A DNA stretch of 64,000 bases from Geobacillus proteiniphilus (GCF_001908025.1 NZ_MQMG01000004.1:1-64000); one strand, 5' to 3'. Shown: positions 24,052 to 33,008, counted from the stretch's first letter. Numbers and translations: made by a program. The notes: generated by a model from the letters alone, not told the origin.

Positions 24052-25287
24052 GTGTCTGATTGGGGGATGATCGTTTCGTTTCTTCTCGGTTTTTCCTTTC
24101 AATGGGTAGCCAAAAAGTTAGAAAAATGGAACGCAGCCTTATACGCCCGCCTATTCGCTGCATTGATTGGAGCTGTTTGGGCATGGTGCGGTTTTGTTCA
24201 AGGCGGATTGCTGCAGTCTGTTGCGATGCTCGGCGCGTTTTGGCTCAGTTACGAAGTCATCCCGCTGCCGAAACAAAACCGCGTGCCAACATATGACATC
24301 ATTACCGAACTGCAATCGAAAGGAGCAAAAGAAATTCTTGTTCCACGCGAAAAAAAGCGAGCGTTGCTTGACATCGGCTTCTCCTCCTTATTCATCGGCA
24401 TCGCCATTCCTTACTTTTGGATCGGCTCTCCATCTCCCGTTGTAGAGCTGTTTCTCCTATACGGCTTTTTATCGATGGCGACACGGCTTTTCAAACGGAT
24501 GGCGCTTTTTCGTTCGCTCCGCCTGTTTTATGACCAAAACGACCATGCGCTCTATCTCATCTCTTCCGTTGAGGCGAAACGATATCCATTGGATCAGTGC
24601 GTTGACATCCAAGTGTATACAGCCCCGGATATTTTGCAGCTATTCCATCTGTTTCACTTGTTCTCCCCTCATGCCGACTATACGGTCAACATGGGAAAAA
24701 CGTGGAAGCTGTCGTTTGACGGGGAACGAGTGTATCTCAATCCTGGATCGCTGGCATCAATGAACATCTTTCCAAAACCGTTGTCTTCGCAGAAAGAGAT
24801 TCGCATCCAGCCGTTTTATCATCCAAGCAATTGGAAGCGGATGCTTGGAAAAGCGTATTTTTCTGCTGTTGTCAAAGGGGTCGGAGCTTACGCCGCCCTT
24901 CTTGCCTTGCTGGCGTATTGGAAAGTCGATTCCATCACCATTATCGCCGCCATTCTCTTTTTTTGGGCAATCAACCTATTCATTTCTGATCGAGTTTTGA
25001 AAATCGCTCTCGATATGAAACCGGTCACGAATCCACCTATCCAGCACATCATTCGGACCATTTGCGCACGGGCCGGCCTCCCCCGTCTTGCAGTTTATAC
25101 AACAGAGTCAAGCGACTACAACGGCTTTGCGGCAGGCCCTTACATCGGTCGATCGCTGATCGCCTTGACATCGGAAACGTTGAAACTTCCGCGCGATGCG
25201 TTGGCAGGGGTCATCGCCCACGAAGCCGTCCATGTCAAAAAGCGGGACGTTTTAACATTCTTCAGTCGAGAAGTCTCCCACTTCTAA
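24052..25287 (+). pseudogene. M48-family membrane metalloprotease, 3'-truncated
   Basis: The chain has at least six hydrophobic helices (two near the start, two around residues 110-150, two around 275-315) and a cytoplasmic M48-like zinc motif HEAVH (VIAHEAVHVKKRD) close to its end. M48 proteases need about 100 more residues, including the second-metal Glu; here the frame runs after TFF into a transposon end and stops after SREVSHF. The GTG at 24052 has GGGGGAGG eight bases upstream and is preferred to the ATG at 24034. The truncated product is unlikely to be active. Confidence 0.78.
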
Positions 25288-25613
25288 ATCTTGCGAAGCT
25301 TGATGAAAGTGGGAGATGAATCGACTTCGGACAAGGACAGGCTTTTGCCTGTTCAATTGTCCGACCCTGTGGTAAAATAAACCTATGCCGTTCTTTCATA
25401 ACTGGATATAGGAGGTTGCATGGAGAAAATAAAATGCGAAAACCAAGCGGATCCTTCCATGCGTAAAATATCCAAGGTACAAAAGAACTCCGAATTGTCG
25501 GACATCTAGGGTTGGAACGACCCGAAGTCACGCTCAGGGAGACGAAAGGCGGCTTTCGTCGTGGAACTGAGAAGCTCCCACTTCAAGCTTTAGCTAAGTG
25601 GTGAGTAGTTCAC
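25262..25613 (+). mobile_element. Internally deleted IS200/IS605-type element (tnpB relic)
   Basis: Similar hairpins mark both ends: TCTCCCACTT/AAGTGGGAGA near 25275-25317 and CTCCCACTT/AAGTGGTGAG near 25571-25610. Just before the right end, a frame reads GLERPEVTLRETKGGFRRG and ends EKLPLQALAKW, the recognisable C-terminus of a TnpB. A short start (MEKIKCENQ at 25420) with AGGAGG lies in between, so most of the coding part has been deleted. Exact ends are uncertain by a few bases. Confidence 0.7.
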
Positions 25614-25627
25614 ACAGGTAACCATCA

Positions 25628-25780
25628 TCAGACGCCAACCACCCTTCCGATCAGAACACCGGCAACAATGATCACCAACGCCGCCCCGACAATCGGTTCG
25701 ACAAGGCGCATCGCCTCTCCTTCCCCGCTGGGGCGGCCGATCACTGCAGCACCCAAAGCAAGACTGAAGAAGTGATTCTT
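25628..25780 (-). pseudogene. C-terminal fragment of a membrane protein
   Basis: On the minus strand a 50-codon frame reads ALGAAVIGRPSGEGEAMR, then LVEPIVGAALVIIVAGVLIG and RVVGV plus stop: a transmembrane helix after a short loop, like the end of a permease. It has no start or ribosome binding site and abuts the end of the B3/4 gene upstream. It is the leftover of a deletion beside the tnpB relic. The family is not recognised. Confidence 0.5.
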
Positions 25781-26489
25781 AATCTGTTATCGATATTTCC
25801 GAATGGCGGGCATCCAATATGTGCATCTTCACCGTGCCACCAAGATAGTGTCGTACCGAATAAGCCAGTTCCTCTAATGCTTGATGAAGCGCCTCATGCC
25901 TCGTATCATCAATCGATTCGATGCAAAGAAAGGCATGCTTCGTCTGTTCGGTGAGCATTGTTCGTTGGGCTTCCCGCCAATTCCAGCAGCGGCATATGGC
26001 GCCCACGTCATCTTTATACACGATTTCTCCTTCATATGGCGGGTCGTTTTCCTCTCCTCCCAACGGGATGAACGGTTCATGACCATCCGCCAGCGCCAGC
26101 CGGATGTCGCCGACAAACTTGTCGATATCCTCTCCTCCGCATGGAAGCCCGTAACGCAATGAAACAGAATTATAAATATCCACAAGCGGATTGATCGTTC
26201 GGATGTGCTGACCGTTTTTCACTCTTTTCAACAGCGCTTCAACCGAACAACGCGCCCCTTTTTTCGTTCTGAATCGTCGAAACGCCTCTCGCCAAACACC
26301 GATGACGGGGTTGCGGCTCAACTCTTCAAACTCTAGGAATTTCCGCGCCTCTTTCTCCGCCTCCTGCAGCATTTGTTCGTAAACGCTGGCATTCTTGATG
26401 CTGTTGTCAATCCCTTGGGCAACGACCACACCGATTTTGGCATGGGGAAATATGGCCCAAACATCGTCTTCAACAACAAAACGTGTCAT
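25779..26489 (-). CDS. B3/B4 tRNA-binding domain protein
   Basis: The 236-residue protein resembles the B3/B4 editing domain of PheRS beta as a stand-alone protein: NPVIGVWREAFRRFRTKKG, NPLVDIYNSVSLRYGLPCGG and EIVYKDDVGAICRCWNWRE are typical blocks. Free-standing B3/4 proteins may edit or bind amino acids and tRNA. The second ATG (26489) has GGAGGAG six bases upstream. It ends a three-gene run with LysE and PaiB homologues, divergent from a MocR regulator. Confidence 0.85.
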   Translation of the reverse strand: MTRFVVEDDVWAIFPHAKIGVVVAQGIDNSIKNASVYEQMLQEAEKEARKFLEFEELSRNPVIGVWREAFRRFRTKKGARCSVEALLKRVKNGQHIRTINPLVDIYNSVSLRYGLPCGGEDIDKFVGDIRLALADGHEPFIPLGGEENDPPYEGEIVYKDDVGAICRCWNWREAQRTMLTEQTKHAFLCIESIDDTRHEALHQALEELAYSVRHYLGGTVKMHILDARHSEISITD

Positions 26490-26508
26490 CATTCACTCCT
26501 CCATTCTC

Positions 26509-27156
26509 TTACGGTTTCGAAGGGCTCGCCAATGCGGAGAATAGTCCTAACAAGATATAACAACAGCCCGCCACCCGGTTCATCACCTTCATGCTTCCTT
26601 TCTTGGCAGCCAGCCGTTTGCGGATGCCCGCGGCCAACATGGCGTACAAGCTGTCATTTAGCAAGGCGAGAACAACAAATATCGCCCCTAAAAGCAAAAA
26701 TTGACCAGCCACCAATCCAGCAGAAGGCGAAATAAATTGCGGAAAAAAGGCAAGAAAAAAGAGCGCTGTTTTTGGATTGGTCACTTCGACAAATAGAGAT
26801 TCGTAAAACACTTGCGCCAATGTTTTCTCCTTGGCCTTCGTGTTCGGGATTTCCTCATCCTTGGTGGAAGCAAAAAATAACGTTTTGCCTCCCAAATAGA
26901 TAAGATAAACGGCTCCTAAATATTTGATCATCGTAAAGGCAGCCGCCGATGTCATCAAAATCGCGGAAACGCCCACGGCTCCAAGGACAACATGGACAGC
27001 GCCACCCAATGCCACGCCAAACACCGCTACAACTCCTGCTTTCGTTCCTTGACCGATGCTTCTAGCCACAATGTACAATACCGCCGGTCCGGGGACGATG
27101 AGCAGTGCCGCGGCTGCCACTATAAACACACCGATCGTCGAAAGCCCCATCCTCAC
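26509..27156 (-). CDS. LysE/RhtB-family amino-acid exporter
   Basis: This 215-residue protein has six hydrophobic helices and the family hallmark LIVPGPAVLYIVARSIGQG in the first loop, followed by the GVALGGAVHV helix. LysE/RhtB proteins export amino acids such as threonine, homoserine or leucine by proton antiport. A 19-base gap to the B3/4 gene suggests co-transcription. The specific substrate is not evident. Confidence 0.9.
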   Translation of the reverse strand: MRMGLSTIGVFIVAAAALLIVPGPAVLYIVARSIGQGTKAGVVAVFGVALGGAVHVVLGAVGVSAILMTSAAAFTMIKYLGAVYLIYLGGKTLFFASTKDEEIPNTKAKEKTLAQVFYESLFVEVTNPKTALFFLAFFPQFISPSAGLVAGQFLLLGAIFVVLALLNDSLYAMLAAGIRKRLAAKKGSMKVMNRVAGCCYILLGLFSALASPSKP

Positions 27157-27179
27157 ATCTCACTCCTTCATTTTCTATT

Positions 27180-27788
27180 TCACTGCTGTTGCTTTTTCAT
27201 CAGGGAAGCGATTCGCTTTTCGTTTTCAAATGGCATTTGCTCGAGTTGCTTGATGATCCGTTCTTGTCGGTATGCAGGATGATTTTGGCTTAACTTGGCT
27301 TTTCCCTCGATTCGCTTGATGATGATTTTGAAGGCTTGAATTCCTTTGTTCATGCCGGACAGCATCCCGGCATCGACCTCTGACAGCTGGTAACGGCTGC
27401 CCGGCGCTTCGTATTTTTCTACCATATCGTGCAGCGACTGCATGATTTCTTCTTCATCGTCGATCAACTCCACGTTCCCGTACACATGGACAGCCACATA
27501 ATTCCATGTTGGCACCGCCTGGTTCGTTTCATACCAGGAAGGAGAAATATAACAATGCGGACCGTGGAAAATCGCCAAGACCGTCTGACGTTGAATGTCG
27601 TTCCATTGCGGATTAGAACGGGCAAAATGGCCGTACAAACACGTTTTCTCCCGATCGAGCAACAGCGGCAAATGGGTAGCAAACAGCTCCCCTTGATGCA
27701 TCGACACCAAGGTGGCAAAACTGTTCTCCTCGATCACCTCATAGACGACAGACATATCGTTGATGGCAAAATGCTTCGGAATATACAT
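27180..27788 (-). CDS. PaiB-like FMN-binding regulator
   Basis: The 202-residue protein matches PaiB (negative regulator of sporulation and degradative enzymes): [48 protein letters not shown] and a [13 protein letters not shown] block, the last being the FMN/haem-type split-barrel core. The ATG at 27788 follows GGGGGAGAGG and the protein then starts like other PaiB proteins. It heads the operon with LysE and B3/4, divergent from MocR. Confidence 0.9.
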   Translation of the reverse strand: MYIPKHFAINDMSVVYEVIEENSFATLVSMHQGELFATHLPLLLDREKTCLYGHFARSNPQWNDIQRQTVLAIFHGPHCYISPSWYETNQAVPTWNYVAVHVYGNVELIDDEEEIMQSLHDMVEKYEAPGSRYQLSEVDAGMLSGMNKGIQAFKIIIKRIEGKAKLSQNHPAYRQERIIKQLEQMPFENEKRIASLMKKQQQ

Positions 27789-27854
27789 CAGTCCTCTCCC
27801 CCATCTTTTCAATTACAGCATTCCATTCTTCACAATGTATAATATAATCAAAAC

Positions 27855-27896
27855 TGACATAAAAAAAGTGACAATAACAAAAAAATAAACATGTCA
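27855..27896. promoter_or_regulatory. Candidate MocR operator in the divergent promoter
   Basis: TGACA occurs as a direct repeat at 27855-27859 and 27869-27873 and once inverted (TGTCA, 27892-27896), in the 119-base AT-rich gap between paiB and the MocR gene. MocR regulators commonly bind direct repeats in such divergent gaps. No clear -35/-10 pair could be chosen. Confidence 0.4.
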
Positions 27897-27907
27897 GGAG
27901 GATGAAC

Positions 27908-29287
27908 ATGAAGACGATCATTTTTGACTTGAAGGACGGCTCGCCTAAATACAAGCAAATCTACGAAAAATTGAAATCATTGATTGAACAAGGCGACATT
28001 CAAGCCAATGAGCCGCTACCTTCCATTCGCCAACTCGCCGAATCATTGAATGTCAGCCGGAACACAACTTTAATGGCTTACGAACAGCTGGTAGCGGAAG
28101 GATATATTCGCGCGGAAAAACGAAAAGGGTATTTTGCCAATGAAGTGGAACCTCTTTTCATTCCAAAAGCCCGCATTTCTGCACGCCAATCGGCAAGGGA
28201 AGCAGCAACGTCCGTTGTTGTCGATTTTCGCGCCGATACCGTCGATGCCGATCATTTTCCCGTTAAAGCATGGAGAAGAATTTCCAATCAAGTATTGACG
28301 GCCAAAGGATGTTTCCGCTATGGGGATCCGTTTGGGGAATTATGCTTGCGCAAGCAAATCGCCATCTACCTTCTCGAATCCCGCGGGGTGATCACAGAGC
28401 CAAACGCCATCATCATCGGAAGCAGCACGCAGCAAATACTTCTCTCCCTTGGCCATATTCTAAAAGATGAGTTCAACAGCGTGATCGTCGAAGACCCTGG
28501 TTATGACGGCGCCAGAGAAGCGTTTTTGTTTCACCGCTTTCAGCTGGAAACGGTGCCTGTTTCCGAAACCGGCATCGATCTTTCACCGCTCGAGAACAGG
28601 CGATCGCGGCTCATCTATGTCACCCCTTCACATCAAAGCCCCATGGGAGTAAGCATGCCGATCCAGCAACGGCACAGGCTCATTCAATGGGTGAACAACG
28701 TCGATGGCTATATTATCGAGGACGATTACGACAGCGAATTCCGTTACACGCAAAAACCGTTTCCTGCTCTTGCCTCCATTGATTCTGCAAAAGTCATTTA
28801 TCTGGGCAATTTCTCAAAATCGTTTCTGCCTGGGATTCGCTTAAGCTACATGGTGTTGCCGCCGTCGCTTTTGTACCGTTATCAGCAGCAGTTTCGCCTT
28901 TTCGAAAGCACTGCGTCCATCCTCAGCCAATTGGCGATGGCCAAATTTATGGAGGAGGGGGAATGGGGCCGCCATATTAAACGCATGCGCCTCGTGTACA
29001 AACGAAAAATGGAGCATTTAACATCATTACTGCGAAAAGCATTTGGGGATATGATCTCCATTATTGGCGAACAGTCCGGTTTATACGTGTTAATCAAAGT
29101 TCATTCCGATTGTTCAGAAGAACAGCTACTTCAACGCGCCCTATCGTGTGGGGTAAAAGTGTATCCCACTTCGCGCTATTTTGTGAACCAACGGCCAGAC
29201 CAACCCATGATCAAGATCGGTTTTAGTGGCTTGTCGCTCGAGGATATTGAGCTTGGAGTAAAACTGCTCAAAAAAGCATGGTGTTGA
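27908..29287 (+). CDS. MocR/PdxR-type GntR-aminotransferase regulator
   Basis: The 459-residue protein has an N-terminal GntR winged helix (LPSIRQLAESLNVSRNTTL) and a long aminotransferase-like domain: SSTQQILLSLGHIL, EDPGYDGARE, IYVTPSHQSPMG, DDYDSEFRY and the PLP lysine in NFSKSFLPGIRLSY. MocR proteins use PLP or an amino-acid aldimine to control adjacent genes. The ATG at 27908 has AGGAGG six bases upstream; the ATG at 27902 overlaps it. Likely target: the divergent paiB-lysE-B3/4 genes. Confidence 0.9.
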   Translation: MKTIIFDLKDGSPKYKQIYEKLKSLIEQGDIQANEPLPSIRQLAESLNVSRNTTLMAYEQLVAEGYIRAEKRKGYFANEVEPLFIPKARISARQSAREAATSVVVDFRADTVDADHFPVKAWRRISNQVLTAKGCFRYGDPFGELCLRKQIAIYLLESRGVITEPNAIIIGSSTQQILLSLGHILKDEFNSVIVEDPGYDGAREAFLFHRFQLETVPVSETGIDLSPLENRRSRLIYVTPSHQSPMGVSMPIQQRHRLIQWVNNVDGYIIEDDYDSEFRYTQKPFPALASIDSAKVIYLGNFSKSFLPGIRLSYMVLPPSLLYRYQQQFRLFESTASILSQLAMAKFMEEGEWGRHIKRMRLVYKRKMEHLTSLLRKAFGDMISIIGEQSGLYVLIKVHSDCSEEQLLQRALSCGVKVYPTSRYFVNQRPDQPMIKIGFSGLSLEDIELGVKLLKKAWC

Positions 29288-29490
29288 CGACGACTTCACG
29301 GAAAACGACCCTCTTTTTACACAAGCTCACGGAATCCCTGTCTTGGCATGTATTTTTTATCGGTTTCTAATGTCACGATAATTTTAAATATCTACATTTT
29401 TTGTATAATATACTTAAGTTTTAATAAAGAAAGAGAATATGTAAAACATGCTCCGTCTCAAGTCCCTTCGAGTTGGTAATAATCCTTTGG

Positions 29491-29708
29491 GTGTTTAGTG
29501 CAAAATAAAAATACACAGATCTGCAGAGAATTTGGCTTAGGCCAACTTGACATGGAGTGGGGGGCGTGATAGCCTTTTTAGGCATAGCCAGCCCTTGATA
29601 TTGCTGGCTTCTTGGCTTTTTCATCACGCCCCCATAGGCTCCATATCAAGTTGTAATTCTCTGCACTTTTCCTTGCAAAACTCTGCACTTTTTCTTTGCA
29701 AAAAACAC
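29491..29708. mobile_element. 218-bp MITE-like element with 6-bp target duplication
   Basis: The element starts GTGTTTAGTGCAAA and ends TTTGCAAAAAACAC. Nested inverted repeats follow: TGCAGAGAATT (29522-29532) with AATTCTCTGCA (29655-29665), AACTTGA-N-ATGGAG with CTCCAT-N-TCAAGTT, and GGGGGCGTGAT with ATCACGCCCCC (29623-29633). CTTTGG flanks it on both sides (29485-29490 and 29709-29714), as a target-site duplication. No transposase is encoded. Confidence 0.72.
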
Positions 29709-29713
29709 CTTTG

Positions 29714-29744
29714 GGGTGGTCCTCAAGATTTTTCAAGACCACCC
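29714..29744 (+). promoter_or_regulatory. Hairpin in the leader of the ABC operon
   Basis: GGGTGGTC (29714-29721) pairs with GACCACCC (29737-29744), 30 bases before the ATPase start. There is no T-run, so it may be a leader structure rather than a terminator. Confidence 0.4.
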
Positions 29745-29774
29745 TAGCTTATTAAATGGAAAGGGTAGAAAAAA

Positions 29775-30500
29775 ATGATTGCCGTGCAAGACGTAAACAA
29801 AATCTATCCGCCAAACCGCCAAGTATTACATAATGTTTCCCTCGAACTGGTTGAAGGGGATCGACTTATTCTTTTAGGGCCGAATGGAGCCGGAAAGACT
29901 ACTTTAATAAGGTGCATCATCGGGCTTACTGCACCAGACAGCGGTAGCATCTATGTAAATGGAGTGGATGTTGTCCGCCATCCAGATGAAGCGCGCGAGT
30001 CGATTGCGGTCGTATTTGAAGAAGCTGACAACTCCTATTCCTATTTAACTGTTTTGGAAAATCTCTTATACTTCGGCTTGCTGAACAAATGGAGTCGTGC
30101 TGAAGCAAAACGAAGAGCCGAACGAATGATGGCCGTGTTGAATCTAACCCCATACGCTGAGCGTCTTACCCAAACCCTTTCACGTGGGATGAAACAAAAA
30201 CTGGCATTTGCGATCGCCTTAATGAAAGGAGCGCCGTTTTTGTTCCTTGATGAGCCAACTCTTGGCCTTGATGTTGAGTCGCAGCATCATATCCGAACAA
30301 TGTTAACGGAAGAAAACCAATGGTGGAAAGCCGTTCTCATCACCACCCACGACATTCCTTTTGCCCACGCCGTTGGAAATAGGTTTGTCTTTATCCAAGA
30401 CGGAAAAATCGTTTGGAGCGGCACAAAAGAACATTTTTCAACTCCAGACGACCTTGAAACTCATTTTTTGGCCGCTATTCGTTCCAATCTATCCGCCTAA
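29775..30500 (+). CDS. ABC transporter ATP-binding protein
   Basis: Walker A GPNGAGKT, signature LSRGMKQKLAFAIAL, Walker B FLFLDEPTLGLD and switch His in ITTHD lie in normal order over 241 residues. The SRGM(K/R)Q signature is that of DrrA/CcmA-type exporters. GGAAAGGG precedes the ATG. The permease gene starts 13 bases after the stop, so the two form an ABC-2 type export system, for a lipid, polysaccharide or drug; the substrate is unknown. Confidence 0.9.
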   Translation: MIAVQDVNKIYPPNRQVLHNVSLELVEGDRLILLGPNGAGKTTLIRCIIGLTAPDSGSIYVNGVDVVRHPDEARESIAVVFEEADNSYSYLTVLENLLYFGLLNKWSRAEAKRRAERMMAVLNLTPYAERLTQTLSRGMKQKLAFAIALMKGAPFLFLDEPTLGLDVESQHHIRTMLTEENQWWKAVLITTHDIPFAHAVGNRFVFIQDGKIVWSGTKEHFSTPDDLETHFLAAIRSNLSA

Positions 30501-30513
30501 GGAGGTGAGTCGG

Positions 30514-31284
30514 TTGTCCCCGCAAATTTTGAATGTAGTATTGGCGTCCTTTTTGAAAAAAAGAGCAGAGTATCGTCGGTATTGGTTCGATTTTACCGTT
30601 GGGCTTATCATTAAATTTGTCTTTTTTCTCGGCACGCTGTACGCAAGCCCGATACAGACCGGAAAAGAAGCGACGGTCAAACTGTTCGGTTTCAGCCTTT
30701 GGTACTTAAGCGCTCATTTGATCTCGAAGCTCGGCAACACGGTGATCGAAGAAGCGTATCTCGGCACCGCCGAGCAAGTGCTTTCCACCAAGACTGCTCC
30801 ATGGAAAATTTTGATCGGCGTGGTGATCGCTGAAGTCGCGTTATCGTCCATGTGGGTGGCGCTCTTTTTCGTTTGTGCGGCTTTGATGATTGGATTTTCC
30901 GAAATTCTCTCGGGAATATTATCCATGATAACGGAGATCGTCGTATTTGGCGGCGTAAGCCTAATCGGGATGACGGGAATCGGTGTGTTCATTTTAGGAC
31001 TGTCCCTTCGCTTAAAGCAAGTTGGGGCCGTTACCGAGGTGCTGCTTTATTATTTATTGATCTTCTCAGGATTTTTTCTATCTTCGAATTTATTGCCGAC
31101 AGCTTTTCATATTCTCAACTACTTTTCTCCCCTTTCTTGGGCCGTGCAAGGAGTGAATGAAGGATGGCCCGTATTCTTTCCTGCTCTCGGCATCTCGCTA
31201 TTATGGCTGGCCATGGGCTCATTGGTCTTGAAGCAACAATGGCATTGGGCGAGAAAAAACGGAAAAATCGGAAGCTACGTATAA
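30514..31284 (+). CDS. ABC-2 type permease
   Basis: The 256-residue membrane protein has six hydrophobic helices, and the last part (SNLLPTAFHILNYFSPLSW) is the typical ABC-2 end-loop. A TTG start at 30514 is taken because GGAGG lies eight bases upstream, directly after the ATPase stop; frames reaching further upstream lie inside the ATPase gene. It forms the membrane half of the exporter with the preceding gene. Confidence 0.83.
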   Translation: MSPQILNVVLASFLKKRAEYRRYWFDFTVGLIIKFVFFLGTLYASPIQTGKEATVKLFGFSLWYLSAHLISKLGNTVIEEAYLGTAEQVLSTKTAPWKILIGVVIAEVALSSMWVALFFVCAALMIGFSEILSGILSMITEIVVFGGVSLIGMTGIGVFILGLSLRLKQVGAVTEVLLYYLLIFSGFFLSSNLLPTAFHILNYFSPLSWAVQGVNEGWPVFFPALGISLLWLAMGSLVLKQQWHWARKNGKIGSYV

Positions 31285-31394
31285 AAGAGCGGACGTTATC
31301 CCTCACATTTCGCACCCTTTCGGCGAAAATCGAGAGGATGTTTTCGCGACCATGCCGAATGAATCCTCCGCACTCAGGGAAAGCAAAGGAGTTT

Positions 31395-31528
31395 TCATAA
31401 CACGGACGTCTTGCGCGAAGGGGACTCTCTTTATTTACAACGCCGCCTGCGAACATCAATTTATCAACACGGGCAAAGAAGAGTGCCGCTATTATCTGAT
31501 TATTCACTCGCCCGCTTCGAAAACATGA
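31395..31528 (+). pseudogene. Frameshifted cupin-domain remnant
   Basis: Two frames together read TDVLREGDSLYL and, after a shift near 31437, NAACEHQFINTGKEECRYY and LIIHSPASKT with a stop. This is the C-terminal cupin core (LREGDSLYF...EHQFINTG) found in cupin proteins and XRE-cupin regulators. No start or N-terminal part remains. Confidence 0.55.
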
Positions 31529-31646
31529 CTCGGAGTCATGTCCGCCCAAAGCGTTGCCTTTTTTGATTTTTGCCATCACATGGCAAGAAATCACGACATC
31601 GATGGCGAATATAAAGAGATGACCTTTCTTTGACGGGGGGATGTGA

Positions 31647-32150
31647 ATGAACATCGGCCAAGAATATTTGCGAGTGGTGCGCGCACGCTTTCTTGACATG
31701 AAAAAGACCGCCGAACGGGCTATGGACCAATGTTCGGAGGAACAGCTGTTCCATTGCTTTCATGAGGAGGCAAACAGCATCGCCATCATTGTCAAACATA
31801 TGAGCGGAAATATGGTGTCGCGCTGGACAGACTTTTTGTCGTCGGATGGGGAAAAACCGGACCGAAACCGCGATGATGAGTTTATCAACGACTTCCATAC
31901 GCGCAAAGAAGTCATGGCTTGCTGGGAAAAGGGGTGGTCTGCTTTCTTTCAGACGCTGAACGAACTGCAAGAAACGGATTTGTTGCGGACGGTCACGATC
32001 CGCGGCGAACCCCATTCCGTCATCGAAGCCATTGAGCGGCAAATGTACCATTATTCGTATCATATCGGGCAAATCGTCTATATCGCGAAACAGCTGAACG
32101 CAAACAACTGGAAAACACTGACCATACCAAGAAATCGAAAAACAACATAG
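31647..32150 (+). CDS. DinB-superfamily protein (DUF1572)
   Basis: The 167-residue protein is a four-helix DinB-like bundle: SIAIIVKHMSGNMVSRW carries the first metal His, and MYHYSYHIGQIVYIAK carries the paired His of the DUF1572 family. GACGGGGGGATGTGA precedes the ATG. DinB-like proteins bind a divalent metal and many are bacillithiol-dependent transferases; the function here is inferred from fold only. Single gene. Confidence 0.88.
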   Translation: MNIGQEYLRVVRARFLDMKKTAERAMDQCSEEQLFHCFHEEANSIAIIVKHMSGNMVSRWTDFLSSDGEKPDRNRDDEFINDFHTRKEVMACWEKGWSAFFQTLNELQETDLLRTVTIRGEPHSVIEAIERQMYHYSYHIGQIVYIAKQLNANNWKTLTIPRNRKTT

Positions 32151-32277
32151 GCAACTCCTTATTCGAATCATCATGCAAACGTCATCCACCTATTGGAACC
32201 GTCAACCGATAAAGGTGGATGGCTTCTTTTTGTTGCTTGTTGTTCCTTCCCAATCATATCGCTTATCGGGATCACAG

Positions 32278-32598
32278 TCAGCGCCTTGAAAGTTTCACAA
32301 TACCGACCAACAAACAAACCATCCCTGCTCCCCACGCCAGCCCCGCCTTGCCAAGAAGGAGGGAGATTTCTTCGGATGCCTGCACATGGGTAAGGTCAAA
32401 CTTGATTGCTCTCAATGCAAAGTAGGCAGCAATAGAGAACAGCAGAAAATGAGCAAACATCCAATGCCATGCGGAACGATGCAGCCGGTCCTTCCGCCAA
32501 AGAAAAACAACCGTTATGATGGCGACCAACATCACTCCGGAAAAACCACCGATGAGCAAATCCATCACATCTTCTTCCATGGGCAAGTGTTTATGCAT
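32278..32598 (-). CDS. Small three-helix membrane protein
   Basis: About 106 residues with three hydrophobic helices (LLIGGFSGVMLVAIITVVFLW, a second in FAHFLLFSIAAYFAL and a third in LAWGAGMVCLLVGIV), no motif and no recognised family. The start is uncertain: ATG 32598 has only AAAGGGG ten bases upstream, while an internal ATG before DLLIGGF has GGAAGAAG. Codon use is normal for the region, which supports a real gene. Confidence 0.5.
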   Translation of the reverse strand: MHKHLPMEEDVMDLLIGGFSGVMLVAIITVVFLWRKDRLHRSAWHWMFAHFLLFSIAAYFALRAIKFDLTHVQASEEISLLLGKAGLAWGAGMVCLLVGIVKLSRR

Positions 32599-32712
32599 GT
32601 TTCCGACCCCTTTCATCAAGGTGAGGTAATATTTTATACTTCTCTTTCCATTCCCCCTCTTCCTTTTTCCAAATATTCAAACATTCATCACAATCATCTT
32701 CGAGCAGAGAGT

Positions 32713-32958
32713 TCATGCGTTATTCGGCAATAAGAAAAGGTGTCCTATCTCTTTTGGGACACTCATTTGATAAGTTCGAATTTTCGAACAAAATTGCCGA
32801 ACATTTGGAGAAAATGGACGAAATCTTGGCACGCTTCCCCTATCAAATTTCTTTAGGAGCTGTTGAAGCATGTTTATTTCTTCCAACCGTTTATTCGCAA
32901 ATTCTGAGGAAGTCGACTTTTCAAATTGAGAACTTGCTTGTTTTAAATGTTCTTTCAC
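32713..32958 (-). CDS. Possible small protein (81 aa)
   Basis: A GTG at 32958 with GGGGGTGGTGATAAA upstream opens a frame for a hydrophilic protein (MKEHLKQASSQFEKSTSS, LEEINMLQQLLKKFDRG). It resembles no family I know. It lies across the control region of adhT (the palindrome at 32774-32789 is inside it), so it could equally be a chance frame. Confidence 0.3.
   Translation of the reverse strand: MKEHLKQASSQFEKSTSSEFANKRLEEINMLQQLLKKFDRGSVPRFRPFSPNVRQFCSKIRTYQMSVPKEIGHLFLLPNNA
32774..32789. promoter_or_regulatory. Palindrome: candidate enhancer for adhT
   Basis: GTTCGAATTTTCGAAC is a 7-2-7 inverted repeat 205 bases upstream of the adhT sigma-54 promoter, a usual distance for activators of this promoter class. 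The sigma-54-dependent response regulator at 35947-37401 is the obvious candidate to bind it. Confidence 0.45.
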
Positions 32959-32993
32959 TTTATCACCACCCCCTCTTCTTCACCATTATTACT

Positions 32994-33008
32994 TGGCACG
33001 ATTTTTGC
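32994..33008 (+). promoter_or_regulatory. Sigma-54 (-24/-12) promoter of adhT
   Basis: TGGCAC (32994-32999), five bases, TTGC (33005-33008): an exact match to the -24/-12 consensus, about 50 bases before the adhT start codon. Confidence 0.85.

Larger units (their letters stand above)
29288..29774. other. Gene-free stretch holding a MITE
   Basis: These 487 bases between the MocR gene and an ABC ATPase gene contain no credible coding frame. They hold the 218-bp inverted-repeat element at 29491-29708 and a hairpin at 29714-29744. The part from 29288 to 29484 is AT-rich (TATAATATACTTAAG near 29403) and otherwise featureless. Confidence 0.6.

Noticed and set aside
29671-29705. Short tandem-like repeat (CTCTGCACTTTT and TTGCAAAA twice), considered as CRISPR or iterons
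   Set aside because: Only two imperfect units, inside the arm of the 218-bp inverted-repeat element; no spacers and no cas or rep genes.
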